From NCBI RefSeq assembly GCF_029867415.1, contig NW_026705000.1, positions 124,001 to 188,000 of the forward strand: a DNA stretch of 64,000 nt, read 5' to 3'. Position numbers and translations under genes: made by a program. Origin of the DNA: Vicia villosa (lineage: Eukaryota > Streptophyta > Magnoliopsida > Fabales > Fabaceae). Shown here piece by piece: positions 11,132 to 25,050 of the stretch. The number at the start of each line of letters is the position of its first letter. Within the stretch, counting starts at the first letter, position 1. The notes beneath the pieces are model-generated. The model was not told the origin of the DNA. It ran no database searches and saw only the letters and a program-made list of their open reading frames with translations.

Positions 11132-12029
11132 TAAGAAGTAAAGGATACTTATGAGAGCTTGTCCAACTCTATTGCATTACTTTCAAAAAGTTTTGACAAA
11201 GTGATGAGAAGACTTAATAGACAATATAGAAACAATGTAATGCCAAATGTGAAAGGCAAAGTTCCTGACAACTCAAGAGGCTTCAACTCCCAGTGCAGGG
11301 TCACACTGTTGAAAATTTTACTGTGATGTTTGTGGTTTTTTAGACTTAAAATTTTCCCAGTCAAATTTTCTGAGTTAGTATTTCGTTCTAAAGAGTACAA
11401 TACTCAAACAATTACTTATTAAGGTTCTTTGTTTAGTAGAATAAGTCACATGAATCAGAGTTAAGTGATTTAGAATATCACATTATTTAATTGTTTTATG
11501 ATTACATATAAGGTTATTTATAGTTAAAATTGCTCCTATATGAATGCCTCGTTTAGTAGAATAAGTTAGAGAATCAAAGTTAGGTGATTTAAAATCTCTT
11601 AACTTTTTTCCTTATCTTGTATATGTTTGTTTTGGATTTGAAACTTCTTTAATCAAAATTTCTGAGTTTGTGAATGATTTGATCTTTTGAGATATTTGTA
11701 CTATTTCAGTAGCCTATTATGTGTCCTTTATACTCATAGAAGATCTTGTCGCACACAACATTGAACCTTTTTGTCACATAAAACATGTATCAATGTATCT
11801 TGTGTATTATTTATGAGTTGTCACAAATTTGAACATTGAGAGAGAATACAGCTACTCTGTTATTTCTAAGAATAAACTTTAGTGATGGTTTTCAAATAAA
11901 CAAACTAACAAAAGATAGGAAATTGATCTTATTCCAGAGGATCAAACGGTTAACTTTAATGTTGTAGTTAACCAGAAGAACAAGATGATGACATGATTAC
12001 ATAAGAAAGTTGTTGATTATTTGTAGTAC
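11132..12029. other. No recognisable feature
   Basis: AT-rich DNA with only short chance frames. I see no gene, RNA or element end that I can support. Confidence 0.4.
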
Positions 12030-12516
12030 ATACATATATCGGCTACCACTACTTGAGATTGTTGGTATTACATTAAAAAGTTGATGTTTTCAGTTGGATT
12101 TTCCTATTTGGAACATGAAAAGAAGGAAAACTGCATGGGCACTAGAGAAGCTAAAACAATTGTTCGCTTCCGAAAAGTTGCTACCGAAGGTTTTGGTGAC
12201 CGACTGGAAATTGGTGTTGATGATAACCATGGTTGTGTTCCCAAACTCAACTCATTTGTTGTTTGTGTTCCATATTGCAAAAGAATGTAAGTATGAAATG
12301 TAAGTATTATGTTGATTCTAATAGGCAAGAGCTTGTTATGGATCTATGGAACAAAATCATGTATTCAAATTGGGAGACTGAGTTTGTGGAACGCTTGAAA
12401 TATTTTGAGGTAGTATGTGTTGATATTCCTTTATTTGTTCAGTATGTGCAAGAAACATGGTTGAAACCCTATAAAAAAGGTTTGTTGTTGTATGGACTAG
12501 TAGAGTCATACATTTA

Positions 12517-13155
12517 GGCTTTGTTTGGAAGTGTGGATGGGAGGGGAAGAGAGGGCTTCCGGAAATGAATTGTTTAAAAAAATATAGGAAAATATTTGAC
12601 ATTTTTTGAAAGATTGATTTTGTAAGAATGATAAACTAACATTTATCATTTCTACCCCCTCCGTCTCATAATAAGTGTCTCATTTCTACTTTTTCATGTC
12701 TCAAAATAAATGTCCCTTTAGAATACCAATACAACATTTATTATTTTTTTCACTGCTATACCCTTATTTATTAACTTTCACGTTTTTCAACTACTCCACT
12801 ACCTATAATAAATAAGGGTATTTTAGTAAATGATACTAATTTTATCATTAAAACCAACACATCTAGTCATTTTCTTAAGAACCGCGCAAAGCTCAAATAA
12901 GACACTTATCATGAGACGGATGGAGTATATTTTTAATTTTCATAATACTATAACAACATAAAAGATATTTGAAAAATTTATATAAGCCCTCCAAAACCCT
13001 CATTCAATACAAATTTTAAGTTCCCCTAAATTGGGGGATTTTACGTGTTAAAAATAAAAGCAAGCCCTCCAAAATCCTTCTATTCTTTCCATTCAAATCT
13101 TTCCTGTTTTCAAATCCTCCCCTCTTCTTTCCTCTCCAAACTCCCAAATAGACCC
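12517..13155. mobile_element. Tourist/Harbinger-like MITE
   Basis: The terminal inverted repeats read GGCTTTGTTTGG and, from the right end inward, GGGTCTATTTGG. They are flanked by a TTA duplication (12514-12516 and 13156-13158). Removing it restores the transposase reading across the gap (TNRVMHLG). A Stowaway element lies inside. Confidence 0.75.
12655..12925. mobile_element. Stowaway-like MITE nested in the Tourist element
   Basis: Ends are CCCCCTCCGTCTCATAATAA and, inverted, CTCCATCCGTCTCATGATAA, flanked by TA on both sides (12653-12654 and 12926-12927). Ends and target site are typical of Stowaway. Confidence 0.85.
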
Positions 13156-14612
13156 TTAAGGAAAACAAAATTGAATATGTCCATTGGTTTGACTTTCAAT
13201 TTGTTATATCACTAATTATCAAACATGTTGAGTCTTCTCATTGATGTTAATTTTTCTATCTTTGCTTTCTACGGTTGAGTCTTCTCATTCGAGACTTAAA
13301 AACATATTGACTACTAGTTGTAGAGGTTTATGCAGAAGTTGGGATGGTGTGAATATCATGTTGAATTTACAATTAGGTTCAATCAGAGTATCATTTTAAA
13401 ATAGTATTGCCAACATTGAGCATAGGTGTAACATTCCATTTTACTCTAGATTACTCAACTTCGTTTCAAGATAGTGTATACAACATATTATAAAGGAGTT
13501 GGAAAGGGTAAAATTTGTTGATTCTAACAAAGATGCGTGTTGTTTCTTCATTAGAACAACACATGGGTTACCTTGTGCCTATCAACTTACCGCTCTTCAA
13601 ATATAAGGTGAACTTGTTCCGTAAAAATTGATTCATGTATTTTGGAAGAAATTATACATTGAAGAACATGATATCACTTGGGAATATAGTGGGACACAAC
13701 TAGATTTAGAAGAAGAGTGTGAGGAGTTAAAGAGACATTTTAGTAAATTGGATATTGTAGTCCAAAGGGTGATGGAGAAAAATGTTTGGGAACTAGCACA
13801 TCCATCCACAACTTCCATGTGTCCACCACCAGTGAAATACAAGTAGAAGGGAATTAAGAAAAATAAAAAGGGTCAAGAGAGTAATGTGCTTTGTGATCCT
13901 TTGCAGTGGGAGTATGTTGAGGCCTCGCAGGAAAGTCAGTCTACAAAGGGATCATTTATAAAACCAATGGAAAGTTAACCAGCTAGCCAGTCTTTAAGAC
14001 TTCTTTACTTGTCCCAGTTTCCTATTTTTACATTAGTACATTGAAGATATTTTTTATGTGGGTCAATATGGAAATTGAGATTTTTGTTTTATTGTAGATT
14101 AACTCGAATGGAGCGAAAAGTCATGGCCTTTGGTTCAGACGCAGTTGAATGTTGAAGTTTATCAACACCATTAATTGTATTCTGATGTGTTCTATGACAC
14201 AATCTCTAAAGTTAGGAGTTCTTTGCATGTATTTAGCTTGGGTGTGCATGGTCGTGGTTAATGGGTGACAAGTCCTGATATGGGTTATTCTATGACTTCT
14301 AGATACAATATCATATTGCTCTCGTTGTCCAAGAACCTTAATATCACTTTCTTCTCATTAGTGGTATCTCCATCCATAACTAGAAGTTGACATAAGCTTA
14401 TTGCAGTTGGTTTTGGTAACAATAACCATTGGGTTCAAGTGAAGTTGAAACTTAATTATCCATTGCCTCTCGTCACTAATCAACGGAAAGAAAATTGTAG
14501 TAAAGGTGTAAGCGCATGTGGAACAACATATGCGAGACGTATAAAGCATTGGGAATATGAAGTTATGAAGTCAACATAATTTGTTTTGTATCGATATTGT
14601 AGTACATTTTGC

Positions 14613-14614
<2 letters not shown>

Positions 14615-14666
<52 letters not shown>
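14615..14666. repeat. (TA)n microsatellite
   Basis: About 26 TA units directly after the copy A MULE remnant. Confidence 0.97.
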
Positions 14667-14668
<2 letters not shown>

Positions 14669-15739
14669 CGACTTAAATGTTGTATTGTCTAATTGTTTTG
14701 TTAAAAATGTTGAACACAAGGACTTTTCAAAAATCCCCACTACTTACCGAATTTTTAAAAATACCTGGTACATTTAGAGGTTACCAGATTTTTAAAACAT
14801 CTGGCATGCACAAATCAAATATTTAAAAAATTGGTATTTCTTATACAAATACCACAAAAGGATGCATTATATCAGAAATTTGAGAAATATCTGGCATTTA
14901 TTCAAATAATCTAAAAAAATTGGCACTCTATTTTATTTTTGAAATATCTTAATTGAAATTGGTAATTGGGGAAATTCTTAAAAACTCCGAAATTATTATT
15001 AGACAAGGGTAAAAGCATTGCACATGTAGGGGTTCCGAGTAAAATTTGGGGGTGGCAGGTAAAATTCTCTCAATATTCTCGTTAAATGGAAATTTTTACT
15101 CCACACCCCTACACTTATCCTCATACCCTTACATTTTATGAAAAATGTCAATTTTATCCTTGCATGTTTTAAGTTAATTTATCATTTTAATTTTTACTAT
15201 TCATTCTAGATTTTTGAAAGTTGCACCCCTACGTATGTGTACCGGATAACTTCTAGAATGAAATCTGATACGTATTTGTTGTATACCACATAACTTGAAA
15301 AAGAATTTTGGTTTTGTTTCTTAATTTTTAACGTGCCAGAACATTTGACATATGATTGTCGGTTTGCAAACATAGTGTACCAGAACACTTTGTGTGAAGA
15401 TATCTGGTGTTTAATTTTTTTTGAACAAGAAAACTTAATGGAATGTTATCTAGTAGTCAATTTGTAAATTTTTGTAAACCTTTTTTTAATGTTGAAGGTA
15501 TGAAAATTCTTATACAAATATGAAAGAAAATCCAAATATATGTATATACCTCTGATGCATTCTTAACTACACAAAGATTCGATACATGAAAAAAGGTGAT
15601 AGGATGGATTAATGAGGTTGAAATTAGAAATAAAGTAACTGTTATCATCACTCGTTGAGATAAAGAAATAAGAAATAGAAGGAGTAGCAAACAAGTAATA
15701 TTTGATTGTGATAATGGTGAGAAATACAAGGATATAAAT
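14667..15739. other. No recognisable gene
   Basis: AT-rich spacer between the two MULE remnants. Short phrases such as ATCTGGCAT recur, but I could not assign an element. Confidence 0.35.
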
Positions 15740-17625
15740 AGTGGAACACAAAGTGAGACTAAGAAATGTGGGCGTCCATTCCAAATCAGGTCGAATCGAC
15801 GAAGGATGGGTCTGGATGGAAGATTGATGTAAAATATGGACTTCATAATCATGCTTTACCTGATAGATTTAAAGGTCATTCTTTTGTTGGTAGACTGAGC
15901 ACGGATGACAATCAACATGTTGTTGATTTGACAAAGATACATGTTCCACCTACACAGATATTGATTTCCTTGCAAAAGCGAGATCTGAAGAATGTCACTC
16001 GGATCACGCAAATATATAAGCATAAGAGTAAGTTACAAAAAGATATAAAAGGTTCTAGAAGTGAGATACAACATTTTTTTAAGCTTATAGAGGATGCATG
16101 CTATGTTTACTAGAGTAGAAAAAGAGATGACTCGGAAGTTGTGAGAGATATTTTTTGGGCTCATCCAGATTCACTTAAGTTATTGAATATTTTTTCTATT
16201 GTGTTAGTTATGGACATCACTTTAAAAAAAATATAGACAACCTTTGTTTGAAATTATTGGCATGACATAAACAAAGTTGACATTTGGTGTTGCATTTGCT
16301 TATATGAAATATGAGCAGACAAAGAACTTTCGTTGGGTGTTGGATAATCTGAAACAATTATCTGTGAAGAAAGGTTTGTGTCCACAAGTGATTTTGACTG
16401 ATAAAGATTTTGCTTTTATGAAAGCAATTGAATTTGTGTTTCCAGTTATCATTAATTTTCTATGTCGATTTCATATTAACAAAAACGTTGGGTTCAAAAT
16501 GCAAGCAATATGTGGTGAAAGACACATGTTTGACTCCTCATAGACATAGATTTTTAGGAGCATGGATTAATTGAGTTCTATATTTGGGTAACACCTCGAC
16601 TTATACGCATGTTCATTAGTATCTTTACTTTGTGTATTTTTATGTGTTGGTTTGATTTTTTATTTTTTATTTTAGGGTTGAGTCTCATTGGAAGTTAAAG
16701 CAATGTTGGGGAACAATATAGGTGACATGGTCAAATATTGATAGGCTGTGAATAACAACTTGAAGTTAAAATTGGGCAACATGAGAGCTTCTTTTCAAAA
16801 TAGTTATTATGAAGTTCAGTACGTGCACACAAATCCATTTTATGGTAATCTACGTGGATCAGTATCTCGAGCTACTTTAAGATGCATTACTGAAGAGCTA
16901 TTGATGATTGATTATGTAGGAACCAACATGCAAATATGTGGTTGTACAGTTAGAACATCTTATGAGTTACCTTGTGCTTGTGAGTTAGGAAGATACACAC
17001 TTGATGGTATATCAATACCAATAAACATTGTTCATGTTCATTGAAGGAACTAAGCATGTAAATTTAGTTGGAGGTAGATGTAGATGATGGATCATAAGGG
17101 GATATTAGCAGTGAAATATATGAACTGTATAAAATGTTTAGGTCACTATATTTTGTGAAAAGAGCATTAAAAATTATGGTTTATGAACTTGCTTACCCCA
17201 CAACGACTTAAATGTGACCACAACCTGAGAAATTAAATACCAAAGGAGGAGTGAAGAAGAAAGGGAAGAAACTATTGGGGTATGATGTTTATAGGGACCA
17301 TTCATATCATGAGTATGTTTATCAAGCATCTTAATCTTCAAAGAAGAAGTCTTAACCATCTTAGACTTCCAAGAAGCAATCACAATAAAAAAAAGTAGTT
17401 AATGTTGCATCGGTTCACTCTTTAATTTCCTAATCATATTAAGTCATATATTGAAGATGCAGTTAATGTTGCATCAGATGGTAATTGTGGATTTAGATTC
17501 ATTGCACCATTGCATGTATATAGTGAATATGGTTGGCCCATGATTCATCGAGACTTGGACAACGAAATAAGAGATGAAGAAAGATCAAGTTTATATGAGA
17601 ATTTATTTAGAAATTGATTATCAGA
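15740..17625 (+). pseudogene. MULE transposase-OTU protease remnant, copy B
   Basis: This is a longer but decayed copy of the same gene type as 12030-14575. It opens with a FAR1-like zinc region (KKCGRPFQI, GSGWKIDVKYGLHNHALPDR) and then shows RITQIYKHKSKLQKDIKGSR and the transposase core (FAYMKYEQTKNFRWVLDNLK, LTDKDFAFMKAIEFVFP, CRFHINKNVG). The SWIM finger is CGCTVRTSYELPCACEL near 16935. A linker (KKKGKKLLGYDVYRDHSYHE) leads to the OTU catalytic-cysteine box DGNCGFRFIA near 17478. In-frame stops and shifts break it at several points. The two copies complement each other in what survives. The transposase would act in the nucleus and the OTU domain would remove ubiquitin-like groups, but neither is expected to be made. 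Confidence 0.75.
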
Positions 17626-17639
17626 AGTGAGAGAATCTT

Positions 17640-18958
<1,319 letters not shown>

Positions 18959-19365
18959 TTAAAAATTAAACTGGGATTCTTTTTGCAAGATTTCCACGGT
19001 GTAAAAATAACACCCAACCGGATTAGTATTCCACTAAACCAGAACACTTTATTATAGATTTCTAGAATGTTACATGAACCAAATATCTTTTACGAAGAGT
19101 TCTATTGAGTTTAAAAAATCAAATAACTTATTAGTTTAGTTCCGATTTGCTGAACGTGTACTAGATATGTTGTCAAATGAGTTTCGGTTTGCAATTTTTT
19201 TTCCGAACACTAGAAATACAAATGAGACAAAAAGAGAAAATAAGAAACAAGTGAAACTATTTATATTAGAGCATTTAGGTCAATAAAACGTTTAATGTAG
19301 GAGTAGGAAAATAAATAAAGGGTGTATGGGATAAATGTTCTGTTAAATGATAGGCCCGGTAATTT
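18959..19365. other. Upstream region of the SCI1-like gene
   Basis: AT-rich intergenic DNA with no gene that I can see. The proximal part is the presumed promoter of the gene starting at 19479; no clear TATA box is evident. Confidence 0.4.
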
Positions 19366-19383
19366 ATTGGGCTTAAGCCCAAT
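19366..19383. promoter_or_regulatory. Palindromic site II element
   Basis: ATTGGGCTTAAGCCCAAT is a perfect 18-bp palindrome made of two divergent TGGGCY (site II) motifs, 96 bp before the ATG of the SCI1-like gene. A further GGCCCA lies at 19411-19416. Site II motifs bind TCP factors and are common in genes active in dividing cells. Function here is inferred. Confidence 0.55.
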
Positions 19384-19478
19384 CTAGTCTACCCGAATAA
19401 CCAGTAAACAGGCCCACTTCTTCCGAGTTAATTCTGAAACTCGACTCAGTCACTCCGACATTGCGAAGCCAAGCGAAA

Positions 19479-22400
19479 ATGAGAGATGTTAACGGTGACG
19501 GTGTTCCGCCGAAAACCGCCACAAGCGCCTCAGAGAAAACCGAAGCCGAAGCTCCGTCAAAAAGAGATTCAAGGAAAACACGAGAAGATTCCGACGTAGA
19601 AACAGACTCCAACAGAAAGCACAGAAGTTCTCGGAGAAAATCACGTGACAGTTCGGATTCCGACGGTGATAAACGAAGCAGGAAGAAGAGGAAATCACGT
19701 AAGCGATACAGTAGTGATTCTGAATCTGATTCGGATTCTGAAGGTCGCAGGAAGAAGAGGAAATCGCGTAAGCGATATAGTGATTCTGAATCAAATTCGG
19801 ATTCCGGTTCAGGTTCAGGTTCCGATTCTGAGAGTGACGAGTCCGAAGCGTCGGGTTCGGATTTGGAACACTCGTATTCGGATTCGGAATCGGAGACGGG
19901 GAGTGAGGGAGGGAGGAGGGAGAGGAAGAGGAGGGAGAAGAGGAGGAGGAGGAGAGAGAGGGAGGAAGAGAAGAGGAGAAGGAGAGAGAAGGAGAAAAAG
20001 AGGAGGAAGAAGGAGAGAGAAGAAGAGAGAAGGAAGAAAGAGAAACGAAAACAGAAACAGAAGAAGGAGAAAAAGGAGAGAGGGAAGAAAGGAGCTGTGA
20101 CTAATTTATGGGGAAAGTATGGTATTATTAGAGAAACTGATATGTGGTAAGAGATTTTTGCTTTTCCTTTGTGCAATTTCTTCAATTTATAGTTGTTTGT
20201 TGATTGAATTGTTAGAGATTAATGTGTTTTGTGGTTGATTGTTGAATTATGTTGTCATGGATGTTGCTTTTTCTTCATTTTTTCTTCATTGTTATGCTGT
20301 CGTTTAGATTTTGAAATGCTTGGCCAATGATTTGTTGCATTGATTTTGCAATGTGAGTTATATGTAAAGAAATTACTTGGGTTTGGAATGTGAAAGTGGT
20401 TAGGTGAATTGTTATTATTGGATTAGGGTTGTAAAGTTTGATTGAAAGATTTTAGATTGATTGTTGTTGTGCTTTTGAAGATTTGTATGTGAATCATGTG
20501 AGATTGGAGATGATACATGGGGTTCTTGGGCCCGCCCCAATGGTAAATATAGGCCGATATTGCGGGCTTTTCCGCCATAATCCGCTTTAGCAGCCCCGCA
20601 AAGCAGTCGGTATGGCGGGATTTTGGCTCTCTGCCATCGACAACACTGGCCAGGTCTAGGGAACAAAAAGGTCCACTGCAGATCTGTTGTAGGTTACTTT
20701 AATTCGTAACATACACTGGTTACTAACATGGCAGCAACTGCAAGTCTCCAGCTGTTGCATCAACACTTCCATTTAACTCGGTTGACATGATATTATGGTC
20801 ATATTTTTAATTTGCTAATGGAAGCTTCAATTTATTTTATTAAGATTTCAATTCTCAAATCATGGTATTAATAATAAACAAAGCTTATCCGTTGTGATTA
20901 GAAGATCTTGAATATCTACATTCTAAAGGTTGTACTGAAGTAAATATCTTTCTAATTTAAATCATGGTATTAATAATAAACAAAGCTTATCTGTTATGAT
21001 TAGAAGATCTTGAATACCTACATTCTAAAGGTTGTACTGAAGTAAATATCTTTCTAATTTAAATTTAGTATTAATATCTTATGAACTATGTATCTCAGTA
21101 TTCCTTGTCTGAGTGATGTTTTGTATATTGCAGGAACAAACGTCCAGAATTCACTGCCTGGTTGGCAGAAGTAAAGCTGGTAATTGTTTTGGTTTGCTCT
21201 CTCTATATTAAAATCTAACACTATATTATATATGTCCTGTTCCTTTTACTCTGTAGTCCTCTGTTCAGTCTGCTAAAAATTAAACTAGTTGCTTCTTTAC
21301 ATACATCATCATGGGAGATGTTTTACTTGTTTTCTTCATTCCGGTATATGTTGCTGACATTGAGAAATCAAAATTTTAAAACTCATTAGATTGCATATTT
21401 TTCTTGCCTTTTAGACTACATTTCTTGTCGTTTCAAAAGAAGTGCAGAATATCTTTCTTCCTTCATATTTTGGTGTTCAAGTTTACATGGACCACATTTG
21501 TAATTTTTCTGTGTTTTAACAGGTGAATATGGAGCATCTGTCTAATTGGGAAGAAAAACAGATGTTCAAAGAGTAAGCACTAAAACTTGCTTCTTAGAAA
21601 AAAAAAGCTCCTTTTACTATGTTGATTCTAAATTAATATGTCTATACTTTCTGGTTGTAGATTTATGGAAGACCACAACACAGCTACATTCCCTTCCAAA
21701 AAGTAAGCTAAAGCAAAAGTTTAATTTGGTTTTTTGTCCTCATTTTTGTGAATTTGCCGACTACATCCTTGTTCTGCAATGATGAAATGAATTTAAGATC
21801 TTGAATGAATCATTTATATATTCATATATGTTGATAAATGGTTTAATGTTAATATATGGCAGGTATTACAGTCTTGATGCTTACTACAGACGTCAAATGG
21901 AAAAAGAGATGAAAAAGGGTATTAAAATGGTCAAGGCAAAAGAACGAACTGTTTTCAATGATGAAGAACAACGCAGGTATGATTTTGAATATCCTGCTTT
22001 ACTATTCTAATCTAAAATTGGTTTTCTATTATTTCAATTTATGATATGATATGCTAGATTCTATAATGACTTGATTCCTCACACTCTGTCAACTGTTTTT
22101 CATTGCAAAATTCTAACTTAATAAATTCTTGAATCTTTCATTACTTTTGTGTCGGTATATGATAGCCAAAAACCTTACTGCTCTTCAACTGAAAATCTGG
22201 GTCAGCTGTTGACACAAATGTTTCACCATTTCATAATCTTTTTTCATTGAACCCGCAGACAAGAGTTGTTGCAAGCACGTGAAAAACACAAGGAAGAGCA
22301 AGTAATAGCTTTGAAGCGCGAAATGGAAAGTGGAATGGTTAGTATATACCAGACAGCCTTCATGCAATCTGAATTCTAATAATTTTGTAAATGAAAAGGT

Positions 22401-22639
22401 TCTGTTCTCACATTCTTGTGCAATAACTTTGCAGGCTCAAGCAATGAAAGAGCAAGCTCAACTCAGGGAGGAGATGGCTTACCAGTACAAGCTTGGCAAC
22501 TTTGAGGTAAAATTTACAAATTCAACTCTATTTGGACCTTGGCTATTAGCTTGACCCTCTACTAAATTTGCTGCAATTTTTATCTCTATAGGCTGCTGCT
22601 GCAATCCAGAGAAGGTTGGATCCTGATGCTGCGGTGTAG
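19479..22639 (+). CDS. SCI1: Style cell-cycle inhibitor 1-like nuclear protein, 372 aa
   Basis: Eight exons: 19479-20146, 21134-21179, 21523-21572, 21661-21702, 21863-21976, 22259-22337, 22435-22506, 22592-22639. All introns are GT-AG and the joined frame is open for 372 codons. Residues 1-200 are very basic and Ser/Asp/Glu/Arg-rich (RKSRKRYSSDSESDSDSEG; RREREEEKRRRREKEKKRRK), like SR-type nuclear proteins. Residues 205-372 are the conserved SCI1 core: WGKYGIIRETDMW, RPEFTAWLAEVK, NWEEKQMFKEFMEDHNTATF, YYSLDAYYRRQMEKEMKK, AQLREEMAYQYKLGNFE and a C-terminal AIQRRLDPDAAV. Tobacco SCI1 inhibits cell division in the pistil; a role in cell-cycle control or splicing is known from the family, not visible here. 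The start is the first ATG after the stop-free 5' region; the long N-terminus exceeds tobacco SCI1. Site II elements lie upstream. Confidence 0.85.
20520..20655. other. GC-rich insertion-like block in intron 1 of the SCI1-like gene
   Basis: A short stretch rich in CCGCC/GGCGG words stands out in an otherwise AT-rich 987-bp intron (20147-21133). It may be a transposon fragment. I could not find paired ends. Confidence 0.3.
20858..21064. repeat. Tandem duplication, 102-bp unit, in intron 1
   Basis: Two head-to-tail copies start with CATGGTATTAATAATAAAC at 20861 and 20963. They differ at only about three positions, so the duplication is fairly recent. Confidence 0.93.
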
Positions 22640-24119
22640 TTGGTGGACATAATTTTTTGCGGATATGAATCAGGCCATAGGGTCTTATGATCATGTTATC
22701 AAGACAAATCTCATTTCATGGATATTATGGCCTCGTAGAATATATTGAGCAATGGATGGGTTTTATCTGTTGAAGTAGAAGAGTAAAATATTCAACATTG
22801 TGGCATTTTCTACTTGGTTCTATCAGTGCTAATATAGAGGTCTTGCTTTTTGGTGGAAGATTTGAGTTTGTATGTGAGCACAAGCATCTCCAAACTGTCC
22901 AAGCTATACATGCAATGAAAAGGGCCATCTTAATCGGACAGATTGATATTTTTTCTGATCCTTAATTCTAATGATGTTTTTGCATGTATTTTTAATTTGA
23001 ATATATCAAGAGCTAAAACGACAGAGTCTTGTCTGGTCCCAGATTGACATCACTTTTGAGCGGCACATGATACAATTAGGTTGCCCCACATCCATAAAAA
23101 TTATCATCTATCTATAATCTATATCTATAATAAAAATTAGATTACTCCAAATATAGTTTTTTAAAATGATATCTAAATAAAAATATTATTTTTTTTGGGA
23201 ATTTTTTTTTTATTGTTGATTTAAATTATTTTTTAATTATTTTTTTTCAATACAAATTGTTTATAAATGGGTTTTTTAATTTGGGCACTTACTCAATTTT
23301 ATATTCAAAATTTTTATTTATGGTCCTTCAGTTTTTTTACCTGTGCGTACTAGTTAAAACAAAATAAAAATTGAAAAAGTGTTCCTTCTTTTTTCTATCT
23401 ATTTTTTTAAGAGTTTAATTTATATGCACTGACAATGCAAAATTATTTTACGCTGTCAACCAATAGAAAACAAATAAAGTATTTTGTCATTAAAATAATT
23501 TTTAAATTAAAGTGTGATTTATTCTGATATAAAATTGTGATTGGTTGACAGTTATTTTACACTGTTTTTTTTTTTTTTTTTTTTTTTTTAATTTGTTAAA
23601 AACCCAGTCATGTGCATGGGTTTGGGTTGTTCAATCTTACAGTTTTTGTTTTTGATAAGGATATTTAATTTGATACTTCATAGAAACAACTGTTTACGAT
23701 TTGACGTTAATATGTTGTAATTAATATTATTATAGTAATCATAAATAATAATATAAAACAAAGTATCTGCTTCAATGTATGATTTTAATTAAGTACTTAT
23801 AAGTTCAATAAAAGCACCATTAGTTTGGTTCAGTAAAGCATGTACTTTGTAGCTTAATAGAAATCAACACCAATTTAGTCCATCTAAAACAATTGGCAAG
23901 CTAGGAATAAATTAGTGGCATGAAAAAGAAAACAGTTATCATTTGCAGGTAGAGTCACTTTGGTCAAAAGCTTGTTCGAAGAAAATTCACCAGATGTATA
24001 GAAGTTTTGTTTAGGGTGAGATCTTGAGAACATGAAGCATATATGCACAATGAATTAAGAGAAAACATTCAAGCCATAAAGTATGGGTTCTGTGTATGAG
24101 AAGTCTCGAGAAAATGAAC
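22640..24119. other. 3' flank of the SCI1-like gene; AT-rich spacer with a MITE-like piece
   Basis: The first few hundred bases are the likely 3' untranslated region. Beyond about 23090 the DNA is AT-rich with a T tract (23566-23590). No gene seen. Confidence 0.4.
23411..23567. mobile_element. Truncated MITE-like inverted repeat
   Basis: GTCAACCAATAGAAAA near 23455 is matched in inverse orientation by GATTGGTTGACAG near 23540, and both sit in the context AAATTATTTTAC. The left end starts TTTAATTTATATGCACTGAC; the right end is lost in a T tract. This pattern is common in legume MITEs. Confidence 0.5.
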
Positions 24120-24830
24120 AATGTGTGTTTACTTAAGCTAGGATGGAAGATCAAAAAGGTGATAATTCTTTGTGGTGCCAGATGATGAAAGGGAAATATG
24201 ACAAAAATAATAATTTGGTGGATGGAGTAGAAGCTAAGGCTAATGATTCAAGTTTATGAAAGACCCTTGTTAGTTTGCGGCTTACAATAAATGACATGAT
24301 CCATTGGGCGATTGGTACTAGTGTAGTTGAGACCCCTCTCTTCATGCAATGTGTGGTTATGGCATAGCTACACTTGCGCAAGTGTCCATTGTGAAAGCTA
24401 GCCATTGAGAAGTGTTTTTCAATACTAATTTATATATAATCTTTAGCGGGATCTAATTTATAAAGGTCCATAGGAGTGGCCAGCAATGTGGACACCAATA
24501 TGCCACTCAATCTGGTATTGGAGAAATCGACATGTTCATAAGGAGGATTACATATTTTCCACAAATTTGACAATTTACATAGGCCAGAGACTAAAGAGTT
24601 AGGAGGTGCATATGTTGTTGAAACATAGCACTATGAATAGACAAAACTGAATTTAACACATCAAGTGGAGGTCTCTAGAAAATGAGTGGGCTCATTTTAA
24701 TACAGATAGAGCAGTTAAAGGGGGTGAATCAAGTTGTGGAGGGCTGACCAGAAGCAATAATGGAGAGAGTGAAGAGGTGGATTTTTGAAAGAACATATGC
24801 ATATGTTGTCCAACTCACTTTCAAAACAAA
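24120..24830 (+). pseudogene. LINE 3' remnant (RT end and RNase H)
   Basis: LKLGWKIKKGDNSLWCQMMK followed by GKYDKN, DSSL.KTLVSLRLTINDMIHW is the region after the reverse transcriptase domain in plant L1-type LINE ORF2. Further on, EWAHFNTDRAVKGGESSCGG resembles the RVT_3-type RNase H domain. Many stops and shifts show long decay. Confidence 0.55.
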
Positions 24831-25050
24831 ATATTTTACAAAAAATAGAGTTTAAATGTTTTCGTAAAAAACAGTAGAAATAAATGACTAGAAATTATAG
24901 AGGTTCGGTCTTAATAAATAGAGCTTTTGACAGAATATACCCACAAACATCTTTTTAAAAGGATTGGAGTTTTAAAATATCCAACCAAGACTTAGAGTTT
25001 TAGGTACATTGACCTTCTCAACCAATTGAGAGTTTTTAATAGATGGTTAA

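Larger units (their letters stand above)
12030..14575 (+). pseudogene. MULE transposase-OTU protease remnant, copy A
   Basis: This is a decayed Mutator-like transposase gene of a legume type that carries a C-terminal OTU cysteine protease. In order one sees YRLPLLEIVGIT, the transposase core (WALEKLKQLFASEKLLPKV with HLLFVFHIAK in another frame), a MITE insertion at 12517-13155, a SWIM zinc-finger piece (IRTTHGLPCAYQL near 13550), the post-SWIM region (LAHPSTTSMCPPPVKYK) and finally the OTU histidine region (NNHWVQVKL near 14421). Frameshifts and stops are numerous, so no protein is expected. A second copy lies at 15740-17625; the two share the block order but are differently decayed. Confidence 0.7.

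Noticed and set aside
19461..19478. Upstream TTG as start of the SCI1-like gene
   Set aside because: Plant translation starts at ATG; the first in-frame ATG at 19479 is used.
19373..20185. Minus-strand Ser/Phe/Leu-rich open frame opposite SCI1 exon 1
   Set aside because: It is the shadow of the purine-rich coding strand; the + strand gene has conserved downstream exons with correct splice sites.
23607..23632. Hairpin ACCCAGTCATGTGCATGGGT as a second Helitron end
   Set aside because: It lacks a following CTRR and a matching 5' end; the stem is imperfect.
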